64,000 nucleotides of DNA from an uncultured Lachnospiraceae bacterium. GTDB lineage: Bacteria > Bacillota > Clostridia > Lachnospirales > Lachnospiraceae. The stretch lies in NCBI GenBank assembly GCA_947173495.1, contig CAMWFQ010000002.1, positions 186,001 to 250,000 on the forward strand, given 5' to 3'. Numbering within the stretch: the stretch's first letter is position 1; the number at the start of each line of letters is the position of its first letter. The position numbers and the translations under genes are program-made. A model generated the notes under the pieces. The model ran no database searches. It had not been told where the DNA came from and was given only the letters and a program-made list of their open reading frames with translations. This document shows positions 18,128-25,931 of the stretch, one piece after another.

Positions 18128-19756
18128 ATGAGAAATATTTTAATTGGAGGAGCGTGGCCATATGCAAATGGTTCACTGCACATAGGACACATTGCCGGCT
18201 TATTACCCGGAGATGTATTAGCCAGGTATCACAGGGAAATTGGAGACAATGTCTATTTTGTATCAGGAAGCGACTGTCACGGAACTCCTGTGGCAATCCG
18301 GGCAAGGCAGGAAAACAGGACGCCCCGGGAGGTCAGTGATTTTTATCATGAAGAATTTACAGAATGCTTCCATAAGTTAGGATTCAGCTACGATGTATAT
18401 ACCAAAACATCTGCGGATGAGCATAAGGATTTTGTAAGAGAGTTTCACAGGAAATTATACGAAAGTCCCTATGTCTATGAAAAGGAAGCGCCGCAGGCTT
18501 ATTGTGAAAGCTGTAATACTTTTCTGGCCGACCGCTTTGTATCGGGAAAATGTCCAAAATGCGGAAACGATACCAGAGGCGATCAATGTGATTTCTGCGG
18601 CGCAGTTCTTGAACCGGAAACCCTTGGGTCGCCTGTATGCGCTGTATGTGGGAAATCTATAAGCTTTAAAAATGCAAAGCATTTATACATTGCCATTTCA
18701 AAGCTGCAGGCCGAATTGGAATCCCTCGTCGACAGTCATCCTGAATGGAGAAAAAATGCTGTCGCATTTACAAAGCGGTATATTAATGATGGATTAAGGG
18801 ACCGGGCATTGACCAGGGATCTGGAGTGGGGAATCAGCGTTCCCAAAAAGGGCTATGAAAATAAGACCATTTATATCTGGGCGGAAAATGTATTAGGTTA
18901 TTTGTCTGCAAGCAAAGTGGCTGCGCAGGCAAGAGGGGATGATTTTTCTGAATTATGGGGGGAAAATGCCAGGCATTATTATGTGCACGGAAAAGACAAT
19001 ATCCCTTTCCATACCATTATATTACCGGCACTTTTACTTGGAAACGGGCGGGGCTGGCATTTACCTGACCAGATCGTATCAAGTGAATATTTAACCCTGG
19101 AAGGCAAAAAAATATCTACCAGCCGGAATTATGCCATTTGGGTCAGAGAACTGCTGGATCATTATGAGGCAGACTCTATTCGATACTTTTTCATTGCAAA
19201 CGGTCCCGAAAAAAAGGATGCGGACTTTTCCTGGAGAGAATATGTCCACAGTCACAATGGCGAGCTGCTTGGGGCATATGGAAATTTTGTAAACCGCTCG
19301 CTGACGTTTATCAAAAAGTACTGTCAGGGAGCCGTGCCGCAGGGAAATGACAATAACGATATCAATCGTAAGATCGATGACTTGTATGTAACGGTCGGAA
19401 GGCTCATTGAAAGCGGCTGCTTTAAGGATGCCATTCAGGAAATATTTGAATTTGTAAGAAGTGCAAATAAATTCTTCGATACAGAGCAGCCCTGGATCAC
19501 ACGAAATACCGACATAGCGGCCTGCCATAATACACTGTATCAGTGCGTCCAGATTATTGCAAATCTGGCAATATTGCTTTCGCCGTTTCTGCCGTTTTCA
19601 TCAGAAAAGATCCTGAGCTGGCTTCCCATAACCGGCAAATGGGAACGACAGTCTGTCTCCGCCGGTTACTTACTGCCGGAAACAGAGATATTGTTTCAGA
19701 GGATTGATAAAAAAGTGATAGAACATGAAACAGAAAAATTAAGATCTGTTTTGTAG
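18128..19756 (+). CDS. metG: Methionyl-tRNA synthetase, MetRS1-like (zinc-knuckle) type
   Basis: Class I synthetase charging tRNA-Met. Motifs: GAWPYANGSLHIGHIAG (HIGH box), VSGSDCHGTPVAIRA, two zinc knuckles (CESCNTF..CPKCGND, CDFCG..CAVCGK), WAENVLGYLSASK and a KMSKS equivalent KISTSRN. The 542-residue form lacks a C-terminal EMAPII/Trbp111-like domain. The four-cysteine double knuckle is the archaeal/E. coli-like arrangement. The ATG at 18128 has GAGGTG upstream and is preferred over 18116. T-box controlled. It is flanked by accessory genes, suggesting an acquired extra copy. Confidence 0.92.
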   Translation: MRNILIGGAWPYANGSLHIGHIAGLLPGDVLARYHREIGDNVYFVSGSDCHGTPVAIRARQENRTPREVSDFYHEEFTECFHKLGFSYDVYTKTSADEHKDFVREFHRKLYESPYVYEKEAPQAYCESCNTFLADRFVSGKCPKCGNDTRGDQCDFCGAVLEPETLGSPVCAVCGKSISFKNAKHLYIAISKLQAELESLVDSHPEWRKNAVAFTKRYINDGLRDRALTRDLEWGISVPKKGYENKTIYIWAENVLGYLSASKVAAQARGDDFSELWGENARHYYVHGKDNIPFHTIILPALLLGNGRGWHLPDQIVSSEYLTLEGKKISTSRNYAIWVRELLDHYEADSIRYFFIANGPEKKDADFSWREYVHSHNGELLGAYGNFVNRSLTFIKKYCQGAVPQGNDNNDINRKIDDLYVTVGRLIESGCFKDAIQEIFEFVRSANKFFDTEQPWITRNTDIAACHNTLYQCVQIIANLAILLSPFLPFSSEKILSWLPITGKWERQSVSAGYLLPETEILFQRIDKKVIEHETEKLRSVL

Positions 19757-20050
19757 GGCTGAGCCTCCACAGGCGAAAACCGGCAGGTTGGAGTTCCGCT
19801 GAAACATTCTGAAGAAGGTTGTCAGCGGAACGATCTGTAAAATCTCTATAGTACCCGTTTACCAAATCATCTTCCGTAAGATGTAACACTTCCACTCATT
19901 TGTCGTTATCCAGCGTGATATATTCAGCCCAGTCAACAATGACCGTTTTTCGCTTATATTTCTGACAAAACCTCACAGTTCGCCTGCTTTGCAGCCCCGC
20001 TGCTCTTGTTCCCTGTTCTGCTAACCGGGATGATTGATTTTTTCACGTGA
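19757..20050 (-). pseudogene. Decayed gene remnant, unidentified
   Basis: On the minus strand, three coding-looking blocks line up but are broken. From a GTG near 20050 the frame reads KKSIIPVSRTGNKSSGAAKQ, then a frameshift leads into KRKTVIVDWAEYITLDNDK, an in-frame TGA (19896-19898, one base from TGG), and VEVLHLTEDDLVNGYYRDFT running toward 19757. The phrases are low in rare residues and keep one frame across the stop, which suggests an inactivated gene rather than chance. No family was recognised. It lies between metG and the toxin-antitoxin pair. Confidence 0.45.
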
Positions 20051-20096
20051 AATATACGATTTTATGCAAATCTTATCTCATATATAATACATACGC

Positions 20097-20125
20097 TTGC
20101 TTTCAGCATACAATAGTACTATAAT
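20097..20125 (+). promoter_or_regulatory. Promoter and candidate operator of the toxin-antitoxin pair
   Basis: TTGCTT (20097-20102) and TATAAT (20120-20125) with a 17-bp spacer. The palindrome TAGTACTA (20114-20121) overlaps the -10, a position suited to autorepression by the ribbon-helix-helix antitoxin. Confidence 0.65.
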
Positions 20126-20158
20126 AGTTACAACCAAAATGCGAAAGGAGAGATATCT

Positions 20159-20428
20159 ATGGCACTGGCAACCTTAACCGCAAGAGTAGACGAAAAAGAC
20201 AAGGCCAGCTTTGACACCTTCTGCTCCAATGTAGGCCTGAATACTTCTACCGCGATCAATCTTTTTGTGAAAGCAGTTTTACGCGAAAACCGTATCCCGT
20301 TTGAGATCGCCCAGACTACCGACCCCTTTTTCTCTGAGGCAAACATGGCCTATGTGAAGAAATCCGTCCAGGAGCTAAATGCTGGGAAAGGCACTGTCCA
20401 TGAACTGATCGAGGCAGACGATGAGTGA
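20159..20428 (+). CDS. RelB/DinJ-family antitoxin
   Basis: The 89-residue protein has an N-terminal ribbon-helix-helix (ATLTARVDEKDKASFDTFCS, LNTSTAINLFVKAVLR) that would bind the operator and a C-terminal tail that would neutralise the toxin. AAAGGAGAG precedes the ATG. The stop overlaps the toxin start by 8 nt, the normal coupling for such operons. Confidence 0.9.
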   Translation: MALATLTARVDEKDKASFDTFCSNVGLNTSTAINLFVKAVLRENRIPFEIAQTTDPFFSEANMAYVKKSVQELNAGKGTVHELIEADDE

Positions 20429-20690
20429 AAAAATATGGTCAGACGATGCCTGGGAGGATTACCTCTACTGGCAGACACAGGATAAAAAAACATTAAAGCG
20501 GATCAACCAACTCATCCGGGATATCGAGCGGAACGGCTGCATGAAAGGAATTGGGAAGCCTGAACCCCTCTCCGGCGACCTGCAGGGCGAATACAGCCGC
20601 CGTATCAACGAAAAAGACCGCCTCGTCTATCACATGGAAAGTGGACGGCTCTACATCGCCCACTGCAGAGGCCACTATGGAGATAAATAA
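20421..20690 (+). CDS. YoeB/Txe-family mRNA interferase toxin
   Basis: Ribosome-dependent mRNA endonuclease toxin. The 89 residues follow YoeB closely: IWSDDAWEDYLYWQTQDKK, INQLIRDIERN, GKPEPLSGDLQGEYSRRINE, DRLVYHM and CRGHYGDK. The residues equivalent to the catalytic Glu, Arg and C-terminal His-Tyr of E. coli YoeB are present, so the toxin looks intact. Antitoxins of YoeB are often YefM (Phd fold); here the partner is a RelB/DinJ-type ribbon-helix-helix protein. Confidence 0.9.
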   Translation: MSEKIWSDDAWEDYLYWQTQDKKTLKRINQLIRDIERNGCMKGIGKPEPLSGDLQGEYSRRINEKDRLVYHMESGRLYIAHCRGHYGDK

Positions 20691-20720
20691 CCCAAACCAA
20701 TCCTCGTCCATATCCAAAAT

Positions 20721-20784
20721 GTGTCTGCGCACTGCCTGCCACAGACTCGTCACGTGCTGAAAGAAGCGCAGAAATGAGGAAAAA
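20721..20784 (+). repeat. Leader repeat A, copy 2 (no gene at its 3' end)
   Basis: The best preserved plus-strand copy, with TGTCTGCGC near its start and GCGCAGAAATGAGGAAAAA at its end (TCTGCGC pairs with GCGCAGA). Unlike the other copies no start codon follows; the next gene is convergent. It lies 30 nt after the toxin gene. Confidence 0.75.
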
Positions 20785-20801
20785 GAGTTTTCCGATTTTC
20801 T

Positions 20802-21620
20802 TCAGTTTGGCGGTTTTCCGGATAATTTTAAAAAAGTAGAAGCGATCACCTCCGCCGGGACGGCCGCCACCTCTCCCTGAGGCGTTCCGCCGGTGAGCAT
20901 TCCCAGATAATACCCGTATCCGTCGAAGACTCCGCTTCCCGACATACCGGGGACGGCGCTGCCTGTACCGTAGATCATTTCTCTTTCAAAGTCCTCCAGA
21001 TACATGGAAAAGCTGATGATCTCTCCTTCTTCCATAACCGGATGATAAGGATCCGTCGCCATATCCACACCAAAATACGCTGTCCCTTCAGAGTCACCAG
21101 CACCGGAGCGTCCCGTTTCTTTGGCAGATGATCGGGAGGCTGCCGGCTCCCAAAGTCTCACATTCCGGAATCTGAGCAGCTCCTCCCAGGAAAAACTTTC
21201 CGTGGGAACACTCAGGAACCCCACATCTGCCTTTTCCGACATTCCAAGTACCGCTGCGGATTCCGCCCTGCCGCCAAAAAAGGTGACATAGCTCTCCTCA
21301 TCCCAATACTGAAGTACATGACTGTTGGTCACAAGAATCATTTCGTCTTCCAGCATTCTGAAAATGCTGCCGCTCCCGTAATGCTCCCCAGCCTGAATAC
21401 GTACACAGCTGCACAGTATATTTTCATAAGCCTTCCGGGTATCCTCCTTTGAAAGCACTGCGGTCTGTGCCAGGTTCAGGCCCGTGATGGCTTTATAATC
21501 TCCCTCAGGAGTTGTTGTCTGTATCAGGGGCGGAAGCGGCTGCTCTTCTGCGGCAGATACACAGATCATACTGCAGAAAAAAGCCGTAAGCACTGCCCCG
21601 AAATATAATTTCTTCTTCAT
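20802..21620 (-). CDS. Secreted trypsin-like serine protease
   Basis: A 272-residue protein with a signal peptide (KKKLYFGAVLTAFFCSMICVSA, cut after about residue 23). The triad is visible: His in LVTNSHVLQYW, Asp in EKADVGFLSVP, Ser in VPGMSGSGVFDGYG. It lacks a PDZ domain, so it resembles short trypsin-like exported proteases rather than HtrA. The linker around residues 160-190 is low-complexity. Substrate unknown. It stands alone on the minus strand. Confidence 0.85.
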   Translation of the reverse strand: MKKKLYFGAVLTAFFCSMICVSAAEEQPLPPLIQTTTPEGDYKAITGLNLAQTAVLSKEDTRKAYENILCSCVRIQAGEHYGSGSIFRMLEDEMILVTNSHVLQYWDEESYVTFFGGRAESAAVLGMSEKADVGFLSVPTESFSWEELLRFRNVRLWEPAASRSSAKETGRSGAGDSEGTAYFGVDMATDPYHPVMEEGEIISFSMYLEDFEREMIYGTGSAVPGMSGSGVFDGYGYYLGMLTGGTPQGEVAAVPAEVIASTFLKLSGKPPN

Positions 21621-21708
21621 ATTCTATATTTTATAAAAGTCAGATACAAAATGCAGCATAAAGTGGCACCGTCTTTTTATATCTCCGTTTACATACCTTC
21701 CTGTCCCA

Positions 21709-22059
21709 TTACATATCCCCTTCTTTTTTACGATATCTGCGGTTCAGCTTATTGTGGTACAAAATCACTCCCACGATACCGCCCAGCACTTCCGCCATGC
21801 ACAAAACTGTCGCAGCAACTTCCCCAAAAGCTGCTCCTCCCGCAAAGCAAAGAAGGAATCCCGATCCATATAGAATCCACATAAGCCCATGCTTTTGGTT
21901 ATACGCTTTCATATCCGTGATCTGATCCTTTTCCGGCGGTTTCTCTCCGCTCCAAAAGCCAACCGGCCTTTCGCTTCTGTATTGCACAATCCCCAGAATA
22001 ATAAGGGGCGCCGCACTGATGAACAATATTACCGACACTATCACTGTTTCAGCGCTCAT
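21709..22059 (-). CDS. Small three-helix membrane protein, unknown function
   Basis: The 116-residue product has hydrophobic segments at about residues 5-25, 58-78 and 82-103, a loop GFWSGEKPPEKDQITDMKAY with charged residues, and a basic C-terminus (YHNKLNRRYRKKEG). No family was recognised with certainty. It follows the DUF1700-like gene by 11 nt and is probably the third gene of the PadR-controlled operon. Confidence 0.65.
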   Translation of the reverse strand: MSAETVIVSVILFISAAPLIILGIVQYRSERPVGFWSGEKPPEKDQITDMKAYNQKHGLMWILYGSGFLLCFAGGAAFGEVAATVLCMAEVLGGIVGVILYHNKLNRRYRKKEGDM

Positions 22060-22070
22060 TTTACCGCCTC

Positions 22071-22718
22071 CTATCTCATATAGATACCTGCAAATTTCAT
22101 ATCCTCATCATATGTCAGCCGATAAGTAACGCTTGCATTTTCATAGGTAACCGTAATCTCCCCTACTGCAAAATGTCTGTTTTTCTGTACCAGTTCCACC
22201 ATATACATCGACCCGAACAGCTTTCTCTCGCCCCAGTCGTCAGAGATCCCTCTTTTTACCTCCTCTATTGTCTCTGCATTCAGCAGCGACTTCATCTGAG
22301 GAACAGCGTTTTTTTGTAAAGCCGTGTAGTCTTCTGCATCTAACAGCTCTATGGTTTCTTTTATGGCAGATTCCACCTGTTCTCTGTGGAAATACCTGCT
22401 CTTCTCAATATCATAGGTTTTCGGAATCATCCAATAGGTAAGCAGGCTCAGAAAAACCAGCAGCACAAGAATAGAAATTACTGTTTTCAGCACTTTATTT
22501 CTGACATAACATTTTTGCTCTTTCTGCGAACGATTTTCGTTAAAACCGTCTGCAATTTCCCTGGCCGTTCCCATCTGCGAAATAATTTCTTCCAGACCTT
22601 CCCCCTGCTTCATCCGCATATGAATATCCGCCAGAAGCTGCTTTTTGATCTCCTTTTTCTTTTTCCCCGTGCATTTGATTTCTCTTCCGATAGCATTTAC
22701 GTACTTTTCTGCATCCAT
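22071..22718 (-). CDS. Membrane protein with DUF1700-like head and DUF3887-like tail
   Basis: A 215-residue protein. The N-terminal ~65 residues (REIKCTGKKKKEIKKQLLAD, then IISQMGTAREIADGF) look like the HAAS/DUF1700 domain that pairs with PadR regulators. A membrane segment follows (about 76-96), then an extracytoplasmic domain (AEDYTALQKNAVPQMKSLL) resembling DUF3887. It starts three nt after the padR stop. HAAS proteins usually act as PadR partners, so a signalling role is likely. Domain names are by eye. Confidence 0.7.
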   Translation of the reverse strand: MDAEKYVNAIGREIKCTGKKKKEIKKQLLADIHMRMKQGEGLEEIISQMGTAREIADGFNENRSQKEQKCYVRNKVLKTVISILVLLVFLSLLTYWMIPKTYDIEKSRYFHREQVESAIKETIELLDAEDYTALQKNAVPQMKSLLNAETIEEVKRGISDDWGERKLFGSMYMVELVQKNRHFAVGEITVTYENASVTYRLTYDEDMKFAGIYMR

Positions 22719-22721
22719 TGC

Positions 22722-23057
22722 CTAATCCTCCATGATCTTTGATATACCATCTGAAATCCTTCTCCAGACAGCCTCTATTTCACCCAATGCTTTCTGCCCC
22801 GCTTCCGTAATCTCATAATATTTTCTCGGTACCTGCTTCCCCTCTGCTCCGCTCCATTTGCTTACCACCAGCTTATCATCTTCCAGCCGGTAAAGTATGG
22901 GATACAAGGTCCCTTCCTTGAGCAAAAATGTCTCTTCGCTCTTTTCCCTCATTTCCTGGATAATCTGATACCCATATTTTGCTTCCGTTTTCAACAGCCT
23001 CAGAACAAGCATGTCCAGAACGCCCTTCTTCATTTGTCTTTCATATTTATCATTCAT
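22722..23057 (-). CDS. PadR-family transcriptional regulator
   Basis: The 111-residue repressor shows the PadR winged helix: KKGVLDMLVLRLLKTEAKYG, EGTLYPILYRLEDDKLVVSK and PRKYYEITEAGQKALGEIE. The ATG at 23057 with GAGGCGG upstream is used; an in-frame start at 23189 would translate through the promoter and operator and is rejected. It heads an operon with two membrane-protein genes and is probably autoregulated by the palindrome over its promoter. Confidence 0.92.
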   Translation of the reverse strand: MNDKYERQMKKGVLDMLVLRLLKTEAKYGYQIIQEMREKSEETFLLKEGTLYPILYRLEDDKLVVSKWSGAEGKQVPRKYYEITEAGQKALGEIEAVWRRISDGISKIMED

Positions 23058-23067
23058 GATCCGCCTC

Positions 23068-23092
23068 ATATACTTTGTATTACAAAGTATAT
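23068..23092. promoter_or_regulatory. Perfect 12-bp palindrome, candidate PadR operator
   Basis: Two 12-bp arms, ATATACTTTGTA and its exact complement, flank one central base. The palindrome lies between the -10 and the padR ribosome site and overlaps the -10 by two bases. Position and perfect symmetry fit autorepression. Confidence 0.85.
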
Positions 23093-23119
23093 TATAAAAC
23101 CAAAATTTGCTGTAGTCAA
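23091..23119 (-). promoter_or_regulatory. Sigma-A promoter of the padR operon
   Basis: On the minus strand TTGACT (23114-23119) and TATAAT (23091-23096), 17-bp spacer. Confidence 0.85.
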
Positions 23120-23352
23120 CTGTCAGATTTGCAATCGAACAGGGAAAATATTTTCCATACACACCCCTGCGCATAAAAACAGAGCGCACAGACTGGTTTC
23201 TATACGCCCTATACGGTGTTTCTTCGCTTATTTCATTTCAATACCGGCAGAAATCATTTACCCAACAGATCACTATGTGACCCTGTTTTGAATTCTGCCG
23301 CATCTCATAATTTCAATACTGCCTGGCAAAACAGCTTTTCTGTCATATAAAA

Positions 23353-24093
23353 TCACTCTCTCATTTGTTCCGCAGCAGGAAGCGTCTTCGTGAGAATACA
23401 TGCGTAGGCAATTGTAATGACAAACAGGATCAGCTGAAAAAAGATGCGTTTTTCTATGGTTAACCCTGTTTCATCTGCGAATGCACTTGCTATGTTAATT
23501 GCAGAATGAGTCATTATGCAGGGAAGCAGACTCCCGCCGCGGTCAAACAGTACTACAAACAAAAACCCAATGGCAACCGCTCCGGTTACCTGAAACAGAT
23601 TTTCGACAATTCCCGCGCCGCTCCCGTTTACCAGATTCAGCAAATGTCCCAGGCCAAATGTAACACTTGAAATGATAATCGCTGTCTTTGCGTCGTCTTT
23701 TGCAATCGCCCTGAAGAGAAAGCCTCTGAAAATCACTTCCTCCACAAATCCGACGCAAAGCATACAGGCTATGTAACAGCCTGTCCCTCCCAGTGAAAGG
23801 TTCAGCGCCGCACCATTCCAGAAATTCCTTGTGATCAGAATAGCAAGCGGCACATAATAGAGAAACCGCCGGGCAGATACAGACGGCTTACAAAGTCCAT
23901 ACCGCTTCAGCAATTTGTTCCGCCTGATAAATCGGAAAATAGCAGTTGCCTGCAGCATACAGAAAACAGCGCTTGCGGCATATTCCATTCCGATTATTTT
24001 ATTTAATGGATTTGCCAGCGACTGCAGAGCACAATAAATTACAATCCAGATAATTGCAAAAGCCAGCTCGTTTTTCTCATATAGCTTTTTCAT
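23353..24093 (-). CDS. CPBP-family intramembrane metalloprotease
   Basis: A 246-residue multi-span membrane protein of the Abi/CAAX protease group. The glutamate motif EEVIFRGFLFRAI and the histidine motif FGLGHLLNL are present, so the metal site is intact; a third motif SAINIAS lies near the C-terminus. About seven hydrophobic segments. It starts inside the 3' end of the TetR gene (17-nt overlap), so the two are coexpressed. Such proteins often process or protect against peptides; substrate unknown. Confidence 0.88.
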   Translation of the reverse strand: MKKLYEKNELAFAIIWIVIYCALQSLANPLNKIIGMEYAASAVFCMLQATAIFRFIRRNKLLKRYGLCKPSVSARRFLYYVPLAILITRNFWNGAALNLSLGGTGCYIACMLCVGFVEEVIFRGFLFRAIAKDDAKTAIIISSVTFGLGHLLNLVNGSGAGIVENLFQVTGAVAIGFLFVVLFDRGGSLLPCIMTHSAINIASAFADETGLTIEKRIFFQLILFVITIAYACILTKTLPAAEQMRE

Positions 24094-24715
24094 CCCGATC
24101 CTCCTTTAAAGGCTTTTCTTCTCCTGGAAGAATTTCCTCTCCTGGAAGATTTTCCTCCTGCATGGCTGCTACAGCGCCTGTATATACCCGCTTCAAATGC
24201 TTTTTTATAAGCGCTTCATCATATTCCAGCGAATTGTTGGCAATGATACTCGCATACCCATGAACAAACATGGCGAGTGTTACAAAGACTTCTTTTGTCT
24301 GCTCTGTGTTCCTGTTCATAGCTTCCTGCATGACAGAAATGACCGGTATAAGCTCCCTGGAATCTATCATTTCAAGCAGGCTGTTCTCAGCAGCAAAGCC
24401 CGACTGAAAGAGAAAACGAAACAAATGCGGCTCTGCAATCGCAAAGCGGATATAATTTAATCCGATTCCAAGCATTCCTTCTTCCTGTGGTTTTTGAATA
24501 TTCATCAGATATTCCGTATGATACCTGTCCGCTTTTGCATAAACAGCTCTTTTCAATTCCTCTATCGTTGCAAAATGATACATGACAGGCTGTGTGGAGC
24601 AATTCAGCCTTTGGGATACTGTCCTTGCATTGATATTGTCCGCGCCTGTCCTGCGTGCAATATCAAAAGCGGCATCAATGACCATATCTTTTGTAATTCT
24701 GGCTTTCGGCGGCAT
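24077..24715 (-). CDS. TetR-family transcriptional regulator
   Basis: The helix-turn-helix is ADNINARTVSQRLNCSTQPV, followed by MYHFATIEELKRAVY. The ligand domain ends in a short duplication, ILPGEE after LPGEE, from a near-exact 18-bp tandem repeat at about 24120-24155. The C-terminus overlaps the CPBP gene start. A 12-bp palindrome upstream is a possible operator. Likely local regulator of the CPBP protease. Confidence 0.9.
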   Translation of the reverse strand: MPPKARITKDMVIDAAFDIARRTGADNINARTVSQRLNCSTQPVMYHFATIEELKRAVYAKADRYHTEYLMNIQKPQEEGMLGIGLNYIRFAIAEPHLFRFLFQSGFAAENSLLEMIDSRELIPVISVMQEAMNRNTEQTKEVFVTLAMFVHGYASIIANNSLEYDEALIKKHLKRVYTGAVAAMQEENLPGEEILPGEEKPLKEDRDEKAI

Positions 24716-24743
24716 TTTTCTTTTTATCCTTTTATATAATTAT

Positions 24744-24755
24744 CGTTATATAACG
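24744..24755. promoter_or_regulatory. Candidate TetR operator palindrome
   Basis: CGTTATATAACG is a perfect 12-bp palindrome 29 nt upstream of the tetR start in an A+T-rich promoter region. Confidence 0.45.
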
Positions 24756-24791
24756 TCAATTATATTTCATACCGCCTGCCTTGTCAAGTCA

Positions 24792-25643
24792 TTATACCTT
24801 TTTCCATGTCACAGGTATCCATACCTCATACTGTGCGTTCTGCGGGTCCGGATTTAAGTAAACCTCAATATCAGGAGCATTGGCGTACTCATATCCGGAT
24901 GTGGGCAGCCATTCTGTTACGATACGCCGCTCCAGTTCCTGTATCGACTGATTGGTTCCTGTTCCGGAAAAGATTGCCCATGTAGATGCGGGCACAACAT
25001 ATTCCTCAAATTCCCCGCCAGGCTTTGTACTTGCAACAGCAATGAAATATTTCCATTGCTCCTCATCATTGCAGACGCTCACACCCAGCAGTCCCATTAA
25101 CGGTGTATCCATCATTCCCGCTAACTTTTGTACGGTCCCATTTACAGACATCTTCTGCCACATCTCGGGCACCACCATAAAATTGTTTTCGATTTCAATA
25201 TCAAGCGGTGCAGATACGCCGATGATGCGGAAAGCTTCTTTTGTTTCTATTCTATAATCCATTTCTTCCGCTCCTTTTACAGCGATTCTAAACGTAATGG
25301 GAGAAAAAGATCTCACGGATACTCCCTCGTTTTTAACCGCTGAGGGCGCTATTCCATGAAAGGACTGAAACGCCCTGTTGAATGCAGTCGGAGAATGATA
25401 GCCGTATTTTTCCGCGATATCAATAATCCGTTCCGTTCCTTTCTGCAGATCCACTGCCGCCAATGACATTTTCCTCCTCCGGATATACTCCGCCAGAGTA
25501 ATACCCGCCATATAAGTAAACATTCTCTGGTAATGATAGGCAGAGCAGCAGGCAATACGTCCAAGCTGTTCATAATCCATTTCCTCTGTCAGATGTTCCT
25601 CAATATAATTGACGCTCTGATTTAATCTTTCTACCCATTCCAT
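24792..25643 (-). CDS. AraC-family regulator with GyrI-like effector-binding domain
   Basis: The first ~100 residues hold two helix-turn-helices (MDYEQLGRIACCSAYHYQRM and IIDIAEKYGYHSPTAFNRAF). The C-terminal ~160 residues (YRIETKEAFRIIGVSAPLD to YEVWIPVTWKKV) form the Rob/BmrR-type small-molecule domain. This order matches Rob-like drug or stress sensors. The ATG at 25643 with GGAGG upstream gives 283 residues. No target gene is adjacent, so it may act elsewhere. Confidence 0.92.
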   Translation of the reverse strand: MEWVERLNQSVNYIEEHLTEEMDYEQLGRIACCSAYHYQRMFTYMAGITLAEYIRRRKMSLAAVDLQKGTERIIDIAEKYGYHSPTAFNRAFQSFHGIAPSAVKNEGVSVRSFSPITFRIAVKGAEEMDYRIETKEAFRIIGVSAPLDIEIENNFMVVPEMWQKMSVNGTVQKLAGMMDTPLMGLLGVSVCNDEEQWKYFIAVASTKPGGEFEEYVVPASTWAIFSGTGTNQSIQELERRIVTEWLPTSGYEYANAPDIEVYLNPDPQNAQYEVWIPVTWKKV

Positions 25644-25889
25644 AGTAATCCTCCTTCCGGAGCGTTTACGCGACAAGGGGCATTACTTTGCTGCCGCAAA
25701 GTCGCAAATCTCCAATTTGCGTCTGCCATCAGCGCTTATTTGTGACGCTCCTGCACAAATTTGTGCTTTGCTAACATTCCTTTGACTTTCTTATTATAAG
25801 TTCCCCATCTGTATTTTTCCTCTCTATCTTTGCACAAAAAAGAGAGATCTGAAATCAGGCAGGGAAGATTTTCTCCCCTGCTCAATCGA

Positions 25890-25926
25890 AAAAGCATTTG
25901 CCAATCCAATATCAGCAAATGCTTTT
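25890..25926 (-). terminator. Terminator of rnpB
   Basis: On the minus strand a 12-bp stem (AAAAGCATTTGC with its complement) closes a 13-nt loop and ends in TTTTTC, just after the RNase P RNA 3' end. Confidence 0.75.
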
Positions 25927-25931
25927 AAAAG

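Noticed and set aside
25736..25918. 60-codon minus-strand frame downstream of rnpB
   Set aside because: Overlaps the rnpB terminator side and hairpin-rich DNA; no ribosome site or homology by eye.
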